Part shown: positions 1 to 9,814 of the stretch, one piece after another | Numbering within the stretch: position 1 is the first letter of the stretch | Layout of the letters: each line of letters begins with the position of its first letter | Assembly: GCA_012960225.1 (NCBI GenBank) | Contig: DUBS01000054.1 | Coordinates: forward strand, 1-64,000 | Direction of reading: 5' to 3' | Source of the DNA: Gemmatimonadota bacterium | GTDB lineage: Bacteria; Gemmatimonadota; Gemmatimonadetes; Longimicrobiales; Gaopeijiaceae | DNA: 64,000 nucleotides | The notes under the pieces: generated by a model | What the model was told of the DNA's origin: nothing | Seen by the model: only the letters and a program-made list of their open reading frames with translations | Databases searched by the model: none | Position numbers and translations under genes: made by a program

Positions 1-1643
1 CGGAAACTCCTGCTCCCCGCGCTCCCACCCTGTGGTCCAGGATACAGATAATTCACGATCGGGTATGAGCGATCTGAATCGAAATTCATCGGCCGGAAAA
101 GCAACCCGTAGAGGTCCGTATCTCCATCTCGTGCTTTCACATTGAACGGCATCGGTGGTTGCCACCCTGATTCCTGAAGACGGGAAATATCCGCTTCTTC
201 AATAGCCAGGATACGACGTCCGTCTTCTCTATCACGAAGGACGGTAACCGGAGGAACAACCGGTGTTGAGTACGTGTCGACCACATATTTTCCATCCGGA
301 GAAAGCGATACACTGTGATTCGCACTATCCGGTGTCAGTAGCTCTACATCACCACCATCGAGCCTAACCCTATAGAGGTATTGGAAATAAGGGTCTCCTG
401 GCTCTCGCGCAGTACCAAGAAAAGTGATAGTGCGAGCGGGCTCATCGATCTCCAGGATCTGTTGAACATTCCAGGCTCCCTGGGTGACCTGCCTTTTGAG
501 GGCTCCAGTTCCAGCATCGTATAAGTAGAGATGTCCCCAGTCATCTCTTTGGCTGAACCATAAAATTTCGTTCGATGAGGACAAAAAGTCCCAACCGTTC
601 GACTCGTAAAATGTCTCTTCTACCTCCTCAAAAAGCTCGGTCACGGCACCCGTGGACGCATCGGCGATGCGGACAGCAGCACTTTTGTGGTCGCGGGTAC
701 TCGAAACAAATACGATATGCTCGCTATCTGCGCTCCACTCGACATCTCCAAAGGTGCCCCCACAGGCGATATGGTCACTGCAGGTGGACCGATGCTGATC
801 TGGAGGCATCGCTAGACTGACTACTCGGTCGCCTGCCGGACGATCGAGGTCCAAAACCACTCTAGTGATCCGAAAAATCACTGAGTCTCCAGGGAGCGGA
901 TAACGCCATGCCTCAAGCTGCGGATGCCCCACCTGTGTATTCACGAGATACATCATTCCCACACCACGCGCGTCATGCCGGAACGTTGCGATCTTCCTTG
1001 AATCCGGAGACCATTTCAAGATTGGACGGTCGCTACGTGTCCACCCAGCGTTGTTCGTACCGTACCCGAAATCTTCTGCTCCATTAGTCGTTAATGCCGA
1101 CTCGTCTCCAGTACCGAGATCCCGAACCCAAAGATTGTGATCACGGATGAACGCTGCATTTCGAGCATCTGGAGAAATCACCTCTAGTCGTGAAACCGCA
1201 GGGCTAGCAGTACCTGAAACAGATTCACAAGAATATTCCGTCAGGTTGCACCCGAAGCGGCCAGGCGGGCCGACCGTAGCCATAAGTGCACCACCCTCAA
1301 GTGTCAGGCCAGCCAAAGGTAATCTTGAAGACTCAAAAGCCCCTCCCGACACTGTGTTGAGCACGGTGGCAATGCGTTCGTGATCAAAGGCCCTCTCACG
1401 AGTCAGTTCTGAAGGGTCAACAATCACGAATTCCGTCCCCCCAGGCCCCGTTGATCTGTACCAAAATCGACCATCCTCAAGCCATTGTGGGCTCACCGAT
1501 GCACCAAAGACCAGGGCACTGGTGTTTTGCGAGAGGAAACGCTCTGCTCGTCTGTAGTCATCCGCTGTGATTTCTCGTGTGCCATCTTGAGCGACAAGCG
1601 GAGTCGAGATGAAAAGTGCTAATAAGGCTGATGAAAACCGCAT
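1..1643 (-). CDS. S9 family dipeptidyl peptidase IV-like serine peptidase, 3' part cut by window edge
   Basis: An open frame of about 547 codons runs from the ATG at 1643 down to base 1 without a stop. It begins with a signal peptide (MRFSSALLALFISTPLVAQ) and continues as the DPP IV-type beta-propeller, with propeller phrases such as ILKWSPDSRKIATFR and VSLSPDGKYVVD. It reaches the start of the alpha/beta hydrolase domain (YGLLFRP, then NYLYPGPQ near residue 535) just before the edge. The Ser-Asp-His triad would lie outside the window, so catalytic competence cannot be judged. An AGAGG box about six bases before the ATG supports this start; an in-frame ATG two codons upstream (1649) is an alternative. 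Known family role: removal of dipeptides or oligopeptides from peptides in the periplasm. It is transcribed away from the DUF4159 gene at 2170. Confidence 0.9.
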   Translation of the reverse strand, partial: MRFSSALLALFISTPLVAQDGTREITADDYRRAERFLSQNTSALVFGASVSPQWLEDGRFWYRSTGPGGTEFVIVDPSELTRERAFDHERIATVLNTVSGGAFESSRLPLAGLTLEGGALMATVGPPGRFGCNLTEYSCESVSGTASPAVSRLEVISPDARNAAFIRDHNLWVRDLGTGDESALTTNGAEDFGYGTNNAGWTRSDRPILKWSPDSRKIATFRHDARGVGMMYLVNTQVGHPQLEAWRYPLPGDSVIFRITRVVLDLDRPAGDRVVSLAMPPDQHRSTCSDHIACGGTFGDVEWSADSEHIVFVSSTRDHKSAAVRIADASTGAVTELFEEVEETFYESNGWDFLSSSNEILWFSQRDDWGHLYLYDAGTGALKRQVTQGAWNVQQILEIDEPARTITFLGTAREPGDPYFQYLYRVRLDGGDVELLTPDSANHSVSLSPDGKYVVDTYSTPVVPPVTVLRDREDGRRILAIEEADISRLQESGWQPPMPFNVKARDGDTDLYGLLFRPMNFDSDRSYPIVNYLYPGPQGGSAGSRSF

Positions 1644-1649
1644 GGTCAT

Positions 1650-2169
1650 CCTCTGGGAATACGAGAACCAAAAGAGCAGGCCCTTTGGGGCCCACACGGC
1701 AAGTTGAAGTCAGAAACGATAACCTGCAACGGAGTCGATTTCTTTTATGAAACCAAGTATGTCGATCACAATAACCTTGATCCACTCACAAGATCCGACA
1801 GACATCGTCTCTGAACTTTAAAGAATCAGGATTCTTGACATGAGAAGATCACTCAACCTACGCCTCAATACGTCGACTTTCCCGACTTACTTCCTCATGC
1901 ACAATACCTGCATCTTGAACGCTGATAACAAATTGAATCCGTCCTGCCACACCCCCTCCCGTTTGCGCTGGGGCGTGGAGAGTCTTACGTCACTGCTCGG
2001 GCACAGACTCAGCCGCAGCTGAGTTCGGCCCCAGAGGGGAAAAGTCCGCACAACATCGTCAACGCGCTCGGGCAAAGCACAGGAGGGCAAAGAAGCAGCC
2101 AGAGTTTCCCCCACCATAAAAGATTAGCTAGCGATCCTGCCCCTCTCGAGGACCTAAACAAAGCAACTA
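1650..2169. other. Intergenic stretch of about 520 bases between divergent genes
   Basis: No convincing gene is present: the short frames here lack ribosome sites and family resemblance. It must hold the promoters of both the S9 peptidase (-) and the long envelope operon (+). The only clear structure is a perfect 7-bp inverted repeat at 2007-2024 (ACTCAGC, loop CGCA, GCTGAGT), not followed by a T-tract. Confidence 0.6.
2007..2024. repeat. Perfect 7-4-7 inverted repeat
   Basis: ACTCAGC and GCTGAGT flank a CGCA loop, about 145 bases upstream of the first gene of the envelope operon. It could be a hairpin in a leader RNA or a protein-binding site. There is no T-run, so it is not a typical terminator. 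Confidence 0.4.
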
Positions 2170-3030
2170 ATGAGTCGCTCACTTCTCCATCTCGCTCTAT
2201 CAGCATTGGCACTCTTCACCATACTCAACACAGGGTGCACACCCGATTCAGTGGAAGAAACTGAGTACCTTACTCCACCAGGTGCGGAATTCATGAACCA
2301 GCAAGCCCCGCCAAGGGTGAGCCGCCCCTCGTTTGTGGACCCTCGTGGCCCTCGCATGGATCCAAATGAAATACCTGGTCGTTATCCCTTCTACTGGACC
2401 CGTGCCATTTATTCAGGCTGGGGTCGCCGCGGCTGGGGGCAATCATGGGCAACCGACTATCCCAAGGGTGACCAGCAGTTTTTGGTCGTACTGAAGCGCC
2501 TAGTCCGGCTTAACGCTTACGATTGGGACAACGCTATCAGGCTCGACGACCCAATACTCCGGCGTTTTCCAATAGTCTACGCAGTAGAAGTCGGCGGTAT
2601 GGATATGACCAACCCGGAGGTTGAGGGGCTCAGAAATTATCTGGATGCTGGGGGATTTTTGATCGTGGACGACTTCTGGGGCCAGCGCGAATGGGATGTC
2701 TTCGAGTACAATATCCGCCGGGTTTACCCTGACCACCCGATTGTCGACATCACGCTTGATCACCCCATCTACTCGGCTTACTACGACATTGAGGAAGTGA
2801 AACAGGTACCCGCCATTGGGCGCGCCATGTACCCGGCCGAATGCTATGGCTGTGTCCCCTATGTTAGGGGCATCTATGATGAGGCTGGACGTCTTGTCGT
2901 CATCATCAACTTCAACACTGATCTCGGTGATGCTTGGGAGTGGGCTGAGGATCCGCGCTACCCTCTGGAATATTCGACATACGCGTACGAAATGGGAGCA
3001 AACATGATCGTCTACGCGATGAGTCACTGA
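2170..3030 (+). CDS. DUF4159 domain lipoprotein (first copy)
   Basis: 286 residues. The N-terminus is a lipoprotein signal ending in the lipobox LNTGC (Cys about residue 23), so the protein is probably anchored to a membrane from the periplasmic side. The rest matches the DUF4159 family: a DYPKGDQQF segment, then a Rossmann-like core with IVYAVEVGG, LDAGGFLIVDDFWG and a later HPIYSAYYDI region, and a conserved end YEMGANMIVYAMSH. DUF4159 proteins regularly occur beside MoxR/DUF58/BatA genes, but their biochemical role is unknown to me. It heads the operon, with the next gene 10 bases downstream. A second copy at 8966 shares the same core (VEVG, GGFLIVDD, GVNYIVYGH). No strong ribosome site precedes the ATG. 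Confidence 0.88.
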   Translation: MSRSLLHLALSALALFTILNTGCTPDSVEETEYLTPPGAEFMNQQAPPRVSRPSFVDPRGPRMDPNEIPGRYPFYWTRAIYSGWGRRGWGQSWATDYPKGDQQFLVVLKRLVRLNAYDWDNAIRLDDPILRRFPIVYAVEVGGMDMTNPEVEGLRNYLDAGGFLIVDDFWGQREWDVFEYNIRRVYPDHPIVDITLDHPIYSAYYDIEEVKQVPAIGRAMYPAECYGCVPYVRGIYDEAGRLVVIINFNTDLGDAWEWAEDPRYPLEYSTYAYEMGANMIVYAMSH

Positions 3031-3040
3031 GGCGAAACAG

Positions 3041-5326
3041 ATGGAACGCATCTTCGAGTTCCTGTTCAAATATCCCCCGCTCTTTTTCGAACAGGGTGAT
3101 TTCACATTTGGAGCACCGATGTCGGTGCGCCTATGGCTTATTATTGCCGGGCTCCTAGGCGCAGCTACTGTCGCCAGCTACACGATTGCCCGAGGGAAAA
3201 GCACGGTCACCGACCGCGGCGTGATGGCAGGACTTCGGGTTCTGCTACTTGCAGTCATCATCGTTTGCCTTCTCCAACCATCACTGATTTTGTCGACTGT
3301 GGTCCCACAACAGAATTTTGTTGGAATCCTAATAGACGATTCACAAAGCATGTTGCTCGCAGATGAGAACGGCGAGTCGCGAAACTCTTTCATTAATGAA
3401 GAGTTCGCTTCCGATGAGAGTGAACTCCTTGAGCAACTCTCAGATCGTTTTGCCCTTCGCTTCTTTCGTTTCTCTGATGTCGCTGGCCGAATCGATAGTC
3501 CGTCGGAACTAGCCTACGAGGGCACACACACGAATCTCGCTCGGGCGCTCGATGTTGCGAGAGAAGAACTTTCAGGTGTGCCGCTGTCGGGACTGGTCAT
3601 GATTACAGATGGGGCCGACAATGACAACCAACCCTTAGCTGAATCGTTGGTGCCCCTGCAGGCCGCAGGTGTTCCGGTTTTCACAATCGGGGTGGGAGAA
3701 GAGAGCATCACCCCCGATATCGAGCTCGGACGGATCGAGATGCCAAGGGCTGTGCTAGAAGGATCTTCGTTGACCGTTGATGTGGTAATTACCCAGACGG
3801 GATTCGAAGGCAGCACAGTTCCCCTGATCGTTGAGGACGAACTTCAGATTATCGCAGAAGAAACGGTTGAGCTTGGGCCAGATGGAGAGCCGGTTGTAGC
3901 CAGAATTGATTTCGAGTTGGAGGGAGTAGGTCCTCGACGCGTGAGCTTCCGTATTCCCCCTCAACCAGGGGAACGGGTGAATCGAAACAACGCTCGCTCG
4001 GTGCAAGTCGAGGTTAGAGGAGAACGTGAAAAAGTCCTCTATTTCGAAGGAGAACCTCGCTTCGAAGTAAAGTTCATGAGGCGTGCAGTGGCGGAAGATG
4101 AAAACATCCAGCTCGTAGTCCTGCAGCGGACTGCGGAAAGCAAGTTTCTGCGATTGGATGTAGACGATGGCAGTGAGCTGGAGTTCGGTTTTCCCACTAG
4201 TCGTGAAGAGCTGTACCGCTATCGGGCACTAATCCTTGGGAGTGTTGAAGCATCTTTCTTCACGCATGACCAATTACAAATGATCGCGGACTTCGTCTCC
4301 GAGAGAGGTGGGGGATTATTATTACTCGGCGGTCATGGAGCTTTCGCAGAGGGAGGTTGGCAGGGTACCTCGGTGGAGGAAGTGATGCCGGTGGTTCTTA
4401 CCTCCCCCGCAGATGACCCTCAGGGATTCTTCGCGGAAGTAGAGGTGACTCCAACACCCGCTGGACTAACACATCCCGCGGTGCTTCTCGGAGTAGAGCA
4501 GGACCAGGTGCGTGAACGATGGGATTCGCTTCCCACAGTCACCACCGTCAATCCAATCTCCCAGGTCCGTCCTGGTGCTACAACACTCTTGTCTGGTTCA
4601 GGGGAGCAGCTTGCTCTTGAACAGATCGTGCTCGCGTTCCAACGATACGGTCGTGGCAAATCTATTGCCCTTACCATACAGGATTCTTGGCTCTGGCAAA
4701 TGCACGCCGATGTCCCGCTCGAAGATCAGAGTCATGAAATTTTCTGGCAACAGATGATCAGGTGGCTTGTCGATGGTGTTCCAGAAGCCGTAGAAGCAGT
4801 AACAGACCGGGAACAGGTAGAACCAGGAGAAAACGTTCAGCTTGTGACGAACGTAGGTGACTCGAGCTATATCGAGGTCAACAACGCAACTGTGACAGCG
4901 CGAATCACGAGTCCCACAGGCATAGTGGAGGACCTCCCTGTTAGTTGGACAGTCCAAAGGGATGGTGAATACTCGGTAGAGTTTCGCCCGCTAGAAGAAG
5001 GTGAGTATGAAATTGAAGTAACGGCTGAAAGAAATGGAGAGACTCTCGGCTCGGATAAGACCTATCTCTATACGGCCCCGAGTGACAAGGAATACTTCAG
5101 TGCGTCGAGGCGTACGCAGACGCTGCGCCGGATCGCTGATGAGACCGGAGGTCAGTTCTATACTCCCGACGATGTTTCGAGTCTTCCGGAAGATATTCGT
5201 GTGACGGGCGCCGGAGTCACGTTGATCGAAGAGCTAGACCTTTGGGATATGCCGTTTCTGTTTCTCCTCCTATTGATGTTCATGGGCGCCGAGTGGGGCT
5301 TTCGAAGAATTCGGGGACTGATTTGA
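3041..5326 (+). CDS. Membrane-anchored VWA / glutamine-amidotransferase-like protein
   Basis: 761 residues. Two hydrophobic segments (about 28-47 and 60-82) precede a VWA domain that starts near residue 93 with a MIDAS motif (DDSQSM), a downstream Thr in THTNLARAL and the Asp in ITDGADND. Around residues 390-440 is a class I amidotransferase-like fold (YRALILGSVEASFF, RGGGLLLLGGHGAF), where no nucleophilic Cys is visible, so it looks non-catalytic. A beta-rich region follows and a last membrane helix lies at about 735-755. The layout resembles the DUF1355-type VWA proteins found in MoxR neighbourhoods, thought to act as envelope scaffolds. A GAGG box precedes the start. The stop overlaps the likely TTG start of the next gene by four bases (TTGA). 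Confidence 0.85.
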   Translation: MERIFEFLFKYPPLFFEQGDFTFGAPMSVRLWLIIAGLLGAATVASYTIARGKSTVTDRGVMAGLRVLLLAVIIVCLLQPSLILSTVVPQQNFVGILIDDSQSMLLADENGESRNSFINEEFASDESELLEQLSDRFALRFFRFSDVAGRIDSPSELAYEGTHTNLARALDVAREELSGVPLSGLVMITDGADNDNQPLAESLVPLQAAGVPVFTIGVGEESITPDIELGRIEMPRAVLEGSSLTVDVVITQTGFEGSTVPLIVEDELQIIAEETVELGPDGEPVVARIDFELEGVGPRRVSFRIPPQPGERVNRNNARSVQVEVRGEREKVLYFEGEPRFEVKFMRRAVAEDENIQLVVLQRTAESKFLRLDVDDGSELEFGFPTSREELYRYRALILGSVEASFFTHDQLQMIADFVSERGGGLLLLGGHGAFAEGGWQGTSVEEVMPVVLTSPADDPQGFFAEVEVTPTPAGLTHPAVLLGVEQDQVRERWDSLPTVTTVNPISQVRPGATTLLSGSGEQLALEQIVLAFQRYGRGKSIALTIQDSWLWQMHADVPLEDQSHEIFWQQMIRWLVDGVPEAVEAVTDREQVEPGENVQLVTNVGDSSYIEVNNATVTARITSPTGIVEDLPVSWTVQRDGEYSVEFRPLEEGEYEIEVTAERNGETLGSDKTYLYTAPSDKEYFSASRRTQTLRRIADETGGQFYTPDDVSSLPEDIRVTGAGVTLIEELDLWDMPFLFLLLLMFMGAEWGFRRIRGLI

Positions 5327-6351
5327 TTAGACCGCAGGCTTCACTAGCCCTTTTTGGCTCGGTCTTAGCATTCATATGCCTTTCTGGCACATCTTTTGAG
5401 CAGGCAAGTGCCCAGGAGCGGACTCATGCCTTGATCGTGGTCGGACTCGGTGGCAATGCCAACTACCGAGATCGGTTCCATGCCCAAGCCGTCGCTCTAA
5501 AAGAGGCTTTTACTACGAAACACGGTATGCTCGCAGAGCATGTCACTTATCTCGGCGAGAGACCAGAATCAGCTCCTGACTTTGTCACTGATAAGTCGAC
5601 ACGGGCCAACGTTCTGAGCCACCTAACTACGATTGCCCAGCAAGCAGGACCTTCGGATCGACTTCTTCTCATTCTCATTGGACACGGAACTTCTGACCAA
5701 GCTGAGGCTCGGTTTAACGTCACTGGCCCCGACCTGGCACCGAGCGACTTGCAGATGGCGCTAGCAGGATTTCCATCGCAGACCCTAGCACTGGTGCATA
5801 CCGGCAGCGCTAGCGGTGGCTTCCTCGAACCCCTATCCGGCTCTAACCGGATCATCATTACAGCTACCCGTACCCAACGCGAGCGGAATGCGACAGAGTT
5901 TGCACAGTTCTTCGTTGAGGCGATCACAGGCGAGAGTGCCGATCTGGATAAGGACGAAAGAGTCTCATTACTAGAAGCCTATCAGTACGCCCGTGAAGAG
6001 GTTATCCGGTTCTATGAAGATGAGAACGAGATCCTTACAGAACATGCTGTACTGGATGACAATGGGGATGGCACAGGAAGCGAAGAAGCCGGCTTGAACG
6101 AGCCTGACGGCTCGCTCGCAGCAAGGTTCCAACTGGGTGGTATCTCCGTAACGGAGGAAGAGCTTACCCAGAACCCTGAACTCGTGAGACTTTACGAAGA
6201 ACGCAGTCAGATCCAAGCCCGCATTACCGGACTCAGGGCTCTCCGTGATGCCATGCAGGAAGAAGCATATATGGCTGCTATGGAAGAACTCCTTGTTGAG
6301 CTAGCTCTCAACAATAGGGAAATCAGAGCCAAAGAGGGTGACGGGTTATGA
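5323..6351 (+). CDS. Secreted caspase-fold (C13-like) protein without catalytic Cys
   Basis: The frame is open from 5242, but the best start is the TTG at 5323, which overlaps the preceding TGA as TTGA and puts a normal signal peptide at the N-terminus (LALFGSVLAFICLSG, cleavage near ASAQ). That gives 342 residues. The body looks like a C13/caspase-type fold: THALIVVGLGG at the first strand, then LLLILIGHGTSD near residue 119 with the catalytic-type His. Where the second catalytic block should carry Asp-x-Cys before a GG turn, the sequence reads HTGSASGGF (about residue 158), with Ser and no Cys. So this is either a pseudo-protease or a Ser variant. A DKDERVSLLEAY segment resembles a calcium-binding EF loop. 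The C-terminus is helical. It overlaps the next gene by ATGA. Confidence 0.7.
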   Translation: MIRPQASLALFGSVLAFICLSGTSFEQASAQERTHALIVVGLGGNANYRDRFHAQAVALKEAFTTKHGMLAEHVTYLGERPESAPDFVTDKSTRANVLSHLTTIAQQAGPSDRLLLILIGHGTSDQAEARFNVTGPDLAPSDLQMALAGFPSQTLALVHTGSASGGFLEPLSGSNRIIITATRTQRERNATEFAQFFVEAITGESADLDKDERVSLLEAYQYAREEVIRFYEDENEILTEHAVLDDNGDGTGSEEAGLNEPDGSLAARFQLGGISVTEEELTQNPELVRLYEERSQIQARITGLRALRDAMQEEAYMAAMEELLVELALNNREIRAKEGDGL

Positions 6352-8969
6352 TCCGCTACCCGGTGCTTGTACTCGTTAGTGTCCTAACGGCCAGCTCTCT
6401 CCAAGCCCAAACGACCGCCCAAGCACGCGAGTTACTGCAAGCCGGGCAATATGAAGATGCAGCCCGCGCGTTCCGTACCATACTCGAAAATGACCCATCC
6501 TCTTATGACGTAAGACGTGACTTGATTCGGGCCCTACTCTCCACCGGGGAGTACGATGCTTCCGAGCTTCTCGCACGTGAAGCTCCCGCCCCAGGTGCAT
6601 TCGCAAACACGCTAGGAGAAATCCTAGTGATTCGAGGAAAACTTGAAGAGGCGGCCACAGCCTTTCAAGAATCCATCGATACGAATGCAGGAGCTGCCCT
6701 CACGGCCGAGGTCAATCTAGCAGAGCTACTTTTCTCTCAGGGCAAGATCGATGAGGCGATGACTCGCTTCGATCGTTTCATCGACATCTATAACGCCTCT
6801 GACGGACGGCTTAGCGCTACCGAACTCGTAGCGGTAGGGCGTGCTGTGCGCTACCTGGGCCGAACTAACCCCGACCTGTTCCAAGATGCGCTGCGCGCTT
6901 TTGACGAGGCGGCAAGCATCGCTCCCAATTGGCACGAACCAAGGGTTAGAGCTGGAGAACTCTTTCTAGAGACATACTCGAGCACCGATGCGCAAAGTGA
7001 GTTCGAGAAAGTATTAGGAGTAAACCCGAGACATCCGGGAGCACTTCTGGGTCTGGCGAAAGCGCTGGAATTTGATGGCACGTCAGATGCGGGAAGAGTC
7101 CTTGGACAACTACTCGAAATTAATTCGAATCATCTGGAGGCTCGCGCGCTACTGGCGAACCAACATCTCACGCGCGAGAGGTACCGGGATGCCTATGAGC
7201 AGGCGGAAGTGGCATTGGCTGTTAATCCAAACTCGCTCGTTGCACTCACAGCTTTGGCTGGTACACACCTGCTTAGGGGTGATCTTGAAAAATTCCAAGA
7301 AATCCGAACACGAGTGCTGACACTGAACCCAAGGTACTCTGGGCTCGACGCCAAGTTGGCCGAATTAGCCGTGCAGACACGCCGGTATGGTGACGCAGTG
7401 ACTAGGGCTGAGGCAGCGGTCGAACTTGATCCATACTCTTGGACCGCGTGGGGACTCCTAGGAATGAACGAACTTCGTCTAGGAGACATAGAGCAAGGCA
7501 GGACTCACCTAATGCGGGCTTTCGAAGGGGACCCCTACAACCCTTGGTTTAAGAATAATCTCGATTTACTCGATACCTTTGAGCGTTTTGAAATCCATAA
7601 AACTGATCACTTTGAGCTTTTTCTTCATGGAACTGAATCCGACCTACTAGCAACGTACCTGGCTCCCATTGCTGAGGAAGCTTATGAGAGCCTCGCTCGT
7701 CGTTACGGCGGCGAACCCCTACTGCCTGTGCGCGCCGAACTATTCCCGAGCCATGCGGACTTCTCAGTTCGAACCCTTGGAGAAGCCGGTCTGGGTGCTC
7801 TTGGTGTAAGCTTCGGACGTGTTTTGGTGATGGACTCGCCTGGTGCACGAGAGCGAGGGGATTACAACTGGGCATCGGTTTTCTGGCACGAACTCTCCCA
7901 CACCTTTCACCTCGCAATCTCCAATAATCGCGTACCCAGATGGTTTTCCGAAGGGCTCGCAGTTCATGAACAACGAAAAGCCCGACAGGGGTGGGGTCAT
8001 CAGGTCACAATTCCGTTCCTGAGGGCGTTAGCAAACGGAAACCTCAAGAAAGTCAGTGAGCTTAATGATGGATTCATGCGACCTGATTATCCGCAGCAGG
8101 TCATCTTCTCCTACTACCAGTCGTCTCTAGTCTTTGAGGTCATTGAGGATCGTTACGGCTTCGCTGCCATCAGAGAAATGCTGGAAGGATACAAACGTGG
8201 TGAAACTACAGCGGAACTCTTTGCATCTTTGCTCAGCATAGATCCCGAGGATTTCGACCAGGAATTCGAGGAATACCTAGAGGATCGATTCCGCACTCCG
8301 TTGAGCGGGCTGGAAGAAATAGGAGAGGCCCCTCTATCCGGCTCGGATGTCACCGCACTCGAAGATTGGGCCAACCTGCACCCCGGTGATTTCATCGCGA
8401 GACTCAGGCTCGGCGCAGCACTCGTTGGAGAAGAACGATATACCGACGCTCAACCCCACTTGGAGGCCGCACGCAAGATTTTCCCGAACTATGGAGGGCC
8501 GGACAGTCCGTATTGGTATCTGGCCCAAGCCTACAACGGAGTCGGTGATCTTACTGGCGCAGAGCAAGCTCTGTCACAACTCATCCAGAGATCGGAATCG
8601 AACTATGATGCCTATACGATGCACGCGGATGTGCTGGAACAACTGGACCGCCCTAAAGAGGCAGCAGATGCGCTCGATAAAGCAGTACTAGTATGGCCGT
8701 ATGAAATAGAACTTCACCAGCGACTAGCAACACTCCACGCAGAAGTAGGCAACTATCCTCGGGCGTCGCGTGAAAGGGCCGCCGTCGTCGCTCTGAATCC
8801 AACGGACAAGGCCCAAGCACTCTTTGCACTGGCGATTGCTTACCAGGAGGCAGGCGACCTAATCGGCGCTCGCAGCGCCGTGCTTCAGGCACTCGAAATC
8901 GCTCCTAACTTTGATGCTGCTCTTGAACTTCTGCTCATTCTGCGATCTGGCTTACCGGGGGAATCATGA
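6348..8969 (+). CDS. TPR protein with central gluzincin (peptidase MA-like) domain
   Basis: 873 residues, signal peptide MIRYPVLVLVSVLTASSLQAQ. Residues about 25-400 are TPR repeats. A zinc peptidase domain follows, with HELSH at about residue 513 and the third ligand in FSEGLAVHEQ about 19 residues on, the HExxH-x(18-20)-E spacing of gluzincins. More TPR repeats fill about 660-870. All zinc ligands and the catalytic Glu are present, so it should be an active metallopeptidase in the periplasm, with TPR arms for partner binding. The ATG overlaps the previous stop (ATGA), as does its own stop with the next start. Together with the caspase-fold neighbour it puts two peptidase-type folds inside a MoxR-linked operon, which is unusual. 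Substrate unknown. Confidence 0.85.
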   Translation: MIRYPVLVLVSVLTASSLQAQTTAQARELLQAGQYEDAARAFRTILENDPSSYDVRRDLIRALLSTGEYDASELLAREAPAPGAFANTLGEILVIRGKLEEAATAFQESIDTNAGAALTAEVNLAELLFSQGKIDEAMTRFDRFIDIYNASDGRLSATELVAVGRAVRYLGRTNPDLFQDALRAFDEAASIAPNWHEPRVRAGELFLETYSSTDAQSEFEKVLGVNPRHPGALLGLAKALEFDGTSDAGRVLGQLLEINSNHLEARALLANQHLTRERYRDAYEQAEVALAVNPNSLVALTALAGTHLLRGDLEKFQEIRTRVLTLNPRYSGLDAKLAELAVQTRRYGDAVTRAEAAVELDPYSWTAWGLLGMNELRLGDIEQGRTHLMRAFEGDPYNPWFKNNLDLLDTFERFEIHKTDHFELFLHGTESDLLATYLAPIAEEAYESLARRYGGEPLLPVRAELFPSHADFSVRTLGEAGLGALGVSFGRVLVMDSPGARERGDYNWASVFWHELSHTFHLAISNNRVPRWFSEGLAVHEQRKARQGWGHQVTIPFLRALANGNLKKVSELNDGFMRPDYPQQVIFSYYQSSLVFEVIEDRYGFAAIREMLEGYKRGETTAELFASLLSIDPEDFDQEFEEYLEDRFRTPLSGLEEIGEAPLSGSDVTALEDWANLHPGDFIARLRLGAALVGEERYTDAQPHLEAARKIFPNYGGPDSPYWYLAQAYNGVGDLTGAEQALSQLIQRSESNYDAYTMHADVLEQLDRPKEAADALDKAVLVWPYEIELHQRLATLHAEVGNYPRASRERAAVVALNPTDKAQALFALAIAYQEAGDLIGARSAVLQALEIAPNFDAALELLLILRSGLPGES

Positions 8970-9769
8970 TTGGTAAGGGCACCAGATTGCTAGTGACCCT
9001 GCTCTTCACAGGAGCTGGGGTTGGTTGGATTGCGAGCGAGCGAGGCAGAAGTAGAACACCGGAACTCTCAATCGGGAATCCGCAGTCCTACAGTGACACC
9101 AATTCACCCTACGACGGCAAGTATCACTTCTTCAGAGTGCAATACGATGTCGGGCGAGGGTCTTCAGGGTTCTCCCGGAGACGTGAGCCTGCTTGGGCGC
9201 ACGACTATCCCAGGGCTGAACGGAACTTTCTGAACATCATCCAAGAGACAACGTTCGTCGATTCCCAAACTGAGGGCTCTAACATCCTCCGCCTGAATGA
9301 CCCCGAAATCTTCAAATATCCAATCGCGTACATCGTTGAAGTTGGTAGCTGGAATCCAACTGAAGAAGAAGTCGCAGGCCTTGGCGCGTACTTGTTAAAG
9401 GGTGGATTCTTGATAGTGGATGACACTCGCAATGAGCGCGGTAACGAATGGGCAAACTTCGCTTACCATATGGAACGGGCGTTGCCGGGTCTTGCACTCA
9501 CCCCACTCGAACACGATCACCGCGTCTTCGATTCATTCTTCCAGATCGAACCACTGAAGGTGATCCCACCCTACGGACCACGAAACCCGCAATGGTATGG
9601 GATATTTGAAGACAACGACCCAACACAGCGACTGATGGTGGTCTTTAACTTCAATAATGACATCGCAGAGTACTGGGAATACTCGGATCAGGGATACTAT
9701 CCGATCGACTTGTCCAATGAAGCTTACAAGCTTGGAGTCAACTATATCGTGTATGGACACACGCACTAA
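8966..9769 (+). CDS. DUF4159 domain protein (second copy)
   Basis: 267 residues. The N-terminus has a hydrophobic segment (LLVTLLFTGAGVGWIAS) but no lipobox Cys, unlike the copy at 2170, so it may be membrane-tethered or secreted. The DUF4159 core is clear: HDYPRAERNFLNII, IAYIVEVGSW, LLKGGFLIVDDTRNE and the end GVNYIVYGHTH. It starts inside the previous stop codon (ATGA). An 81-base gap with a small hairpin separates it from moxR. Having two diverged DUF4159 copies bracketing the VWA and peptidase-type genes suggests a pair of related subunits; that is inference. Confidence 0.87.
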   Translation: MIGKGTRLLVTLLFTGAGVGWIASERGRSRTPELSIGNPQSYSDTNSPYDGKYHFFRVQYDVGRGSSGFSRRREPAWAHDYPRAERNFLNIIQETTFVDSQTEGSNILRLNDPEIFKYPIAYIVEVGSWNPTEEEVAGLGAYLLKGGFLIVDDTRNERGNEWANFAYHMERALPGLALTPLEHDHRVFDSFFQIEPLKVIPPYGPRNPQWYGIFEDNDPTQRLMVVFNFNNDIAEYWEYSDQGYYPIDLSNEAYKLGVNYIVYGHTH

Positions 9770-9814
9770 TGATCGGACTACTATTGCGCGGAACTGCTTG
9801 CTGAACGACTAATC

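Noticed and set aside
1840-2022. 60-codon plus frame in the first intergenic stretch
   Set aside because: No ribosome site, no recognisable features, overlapped by similar frames on the other strand.
2500-3105. 201-codon frame antisense to the first DUF4159 gene
   Set aside because: It lies wholly opposite a clear gene and has no family features; a shadow frame.
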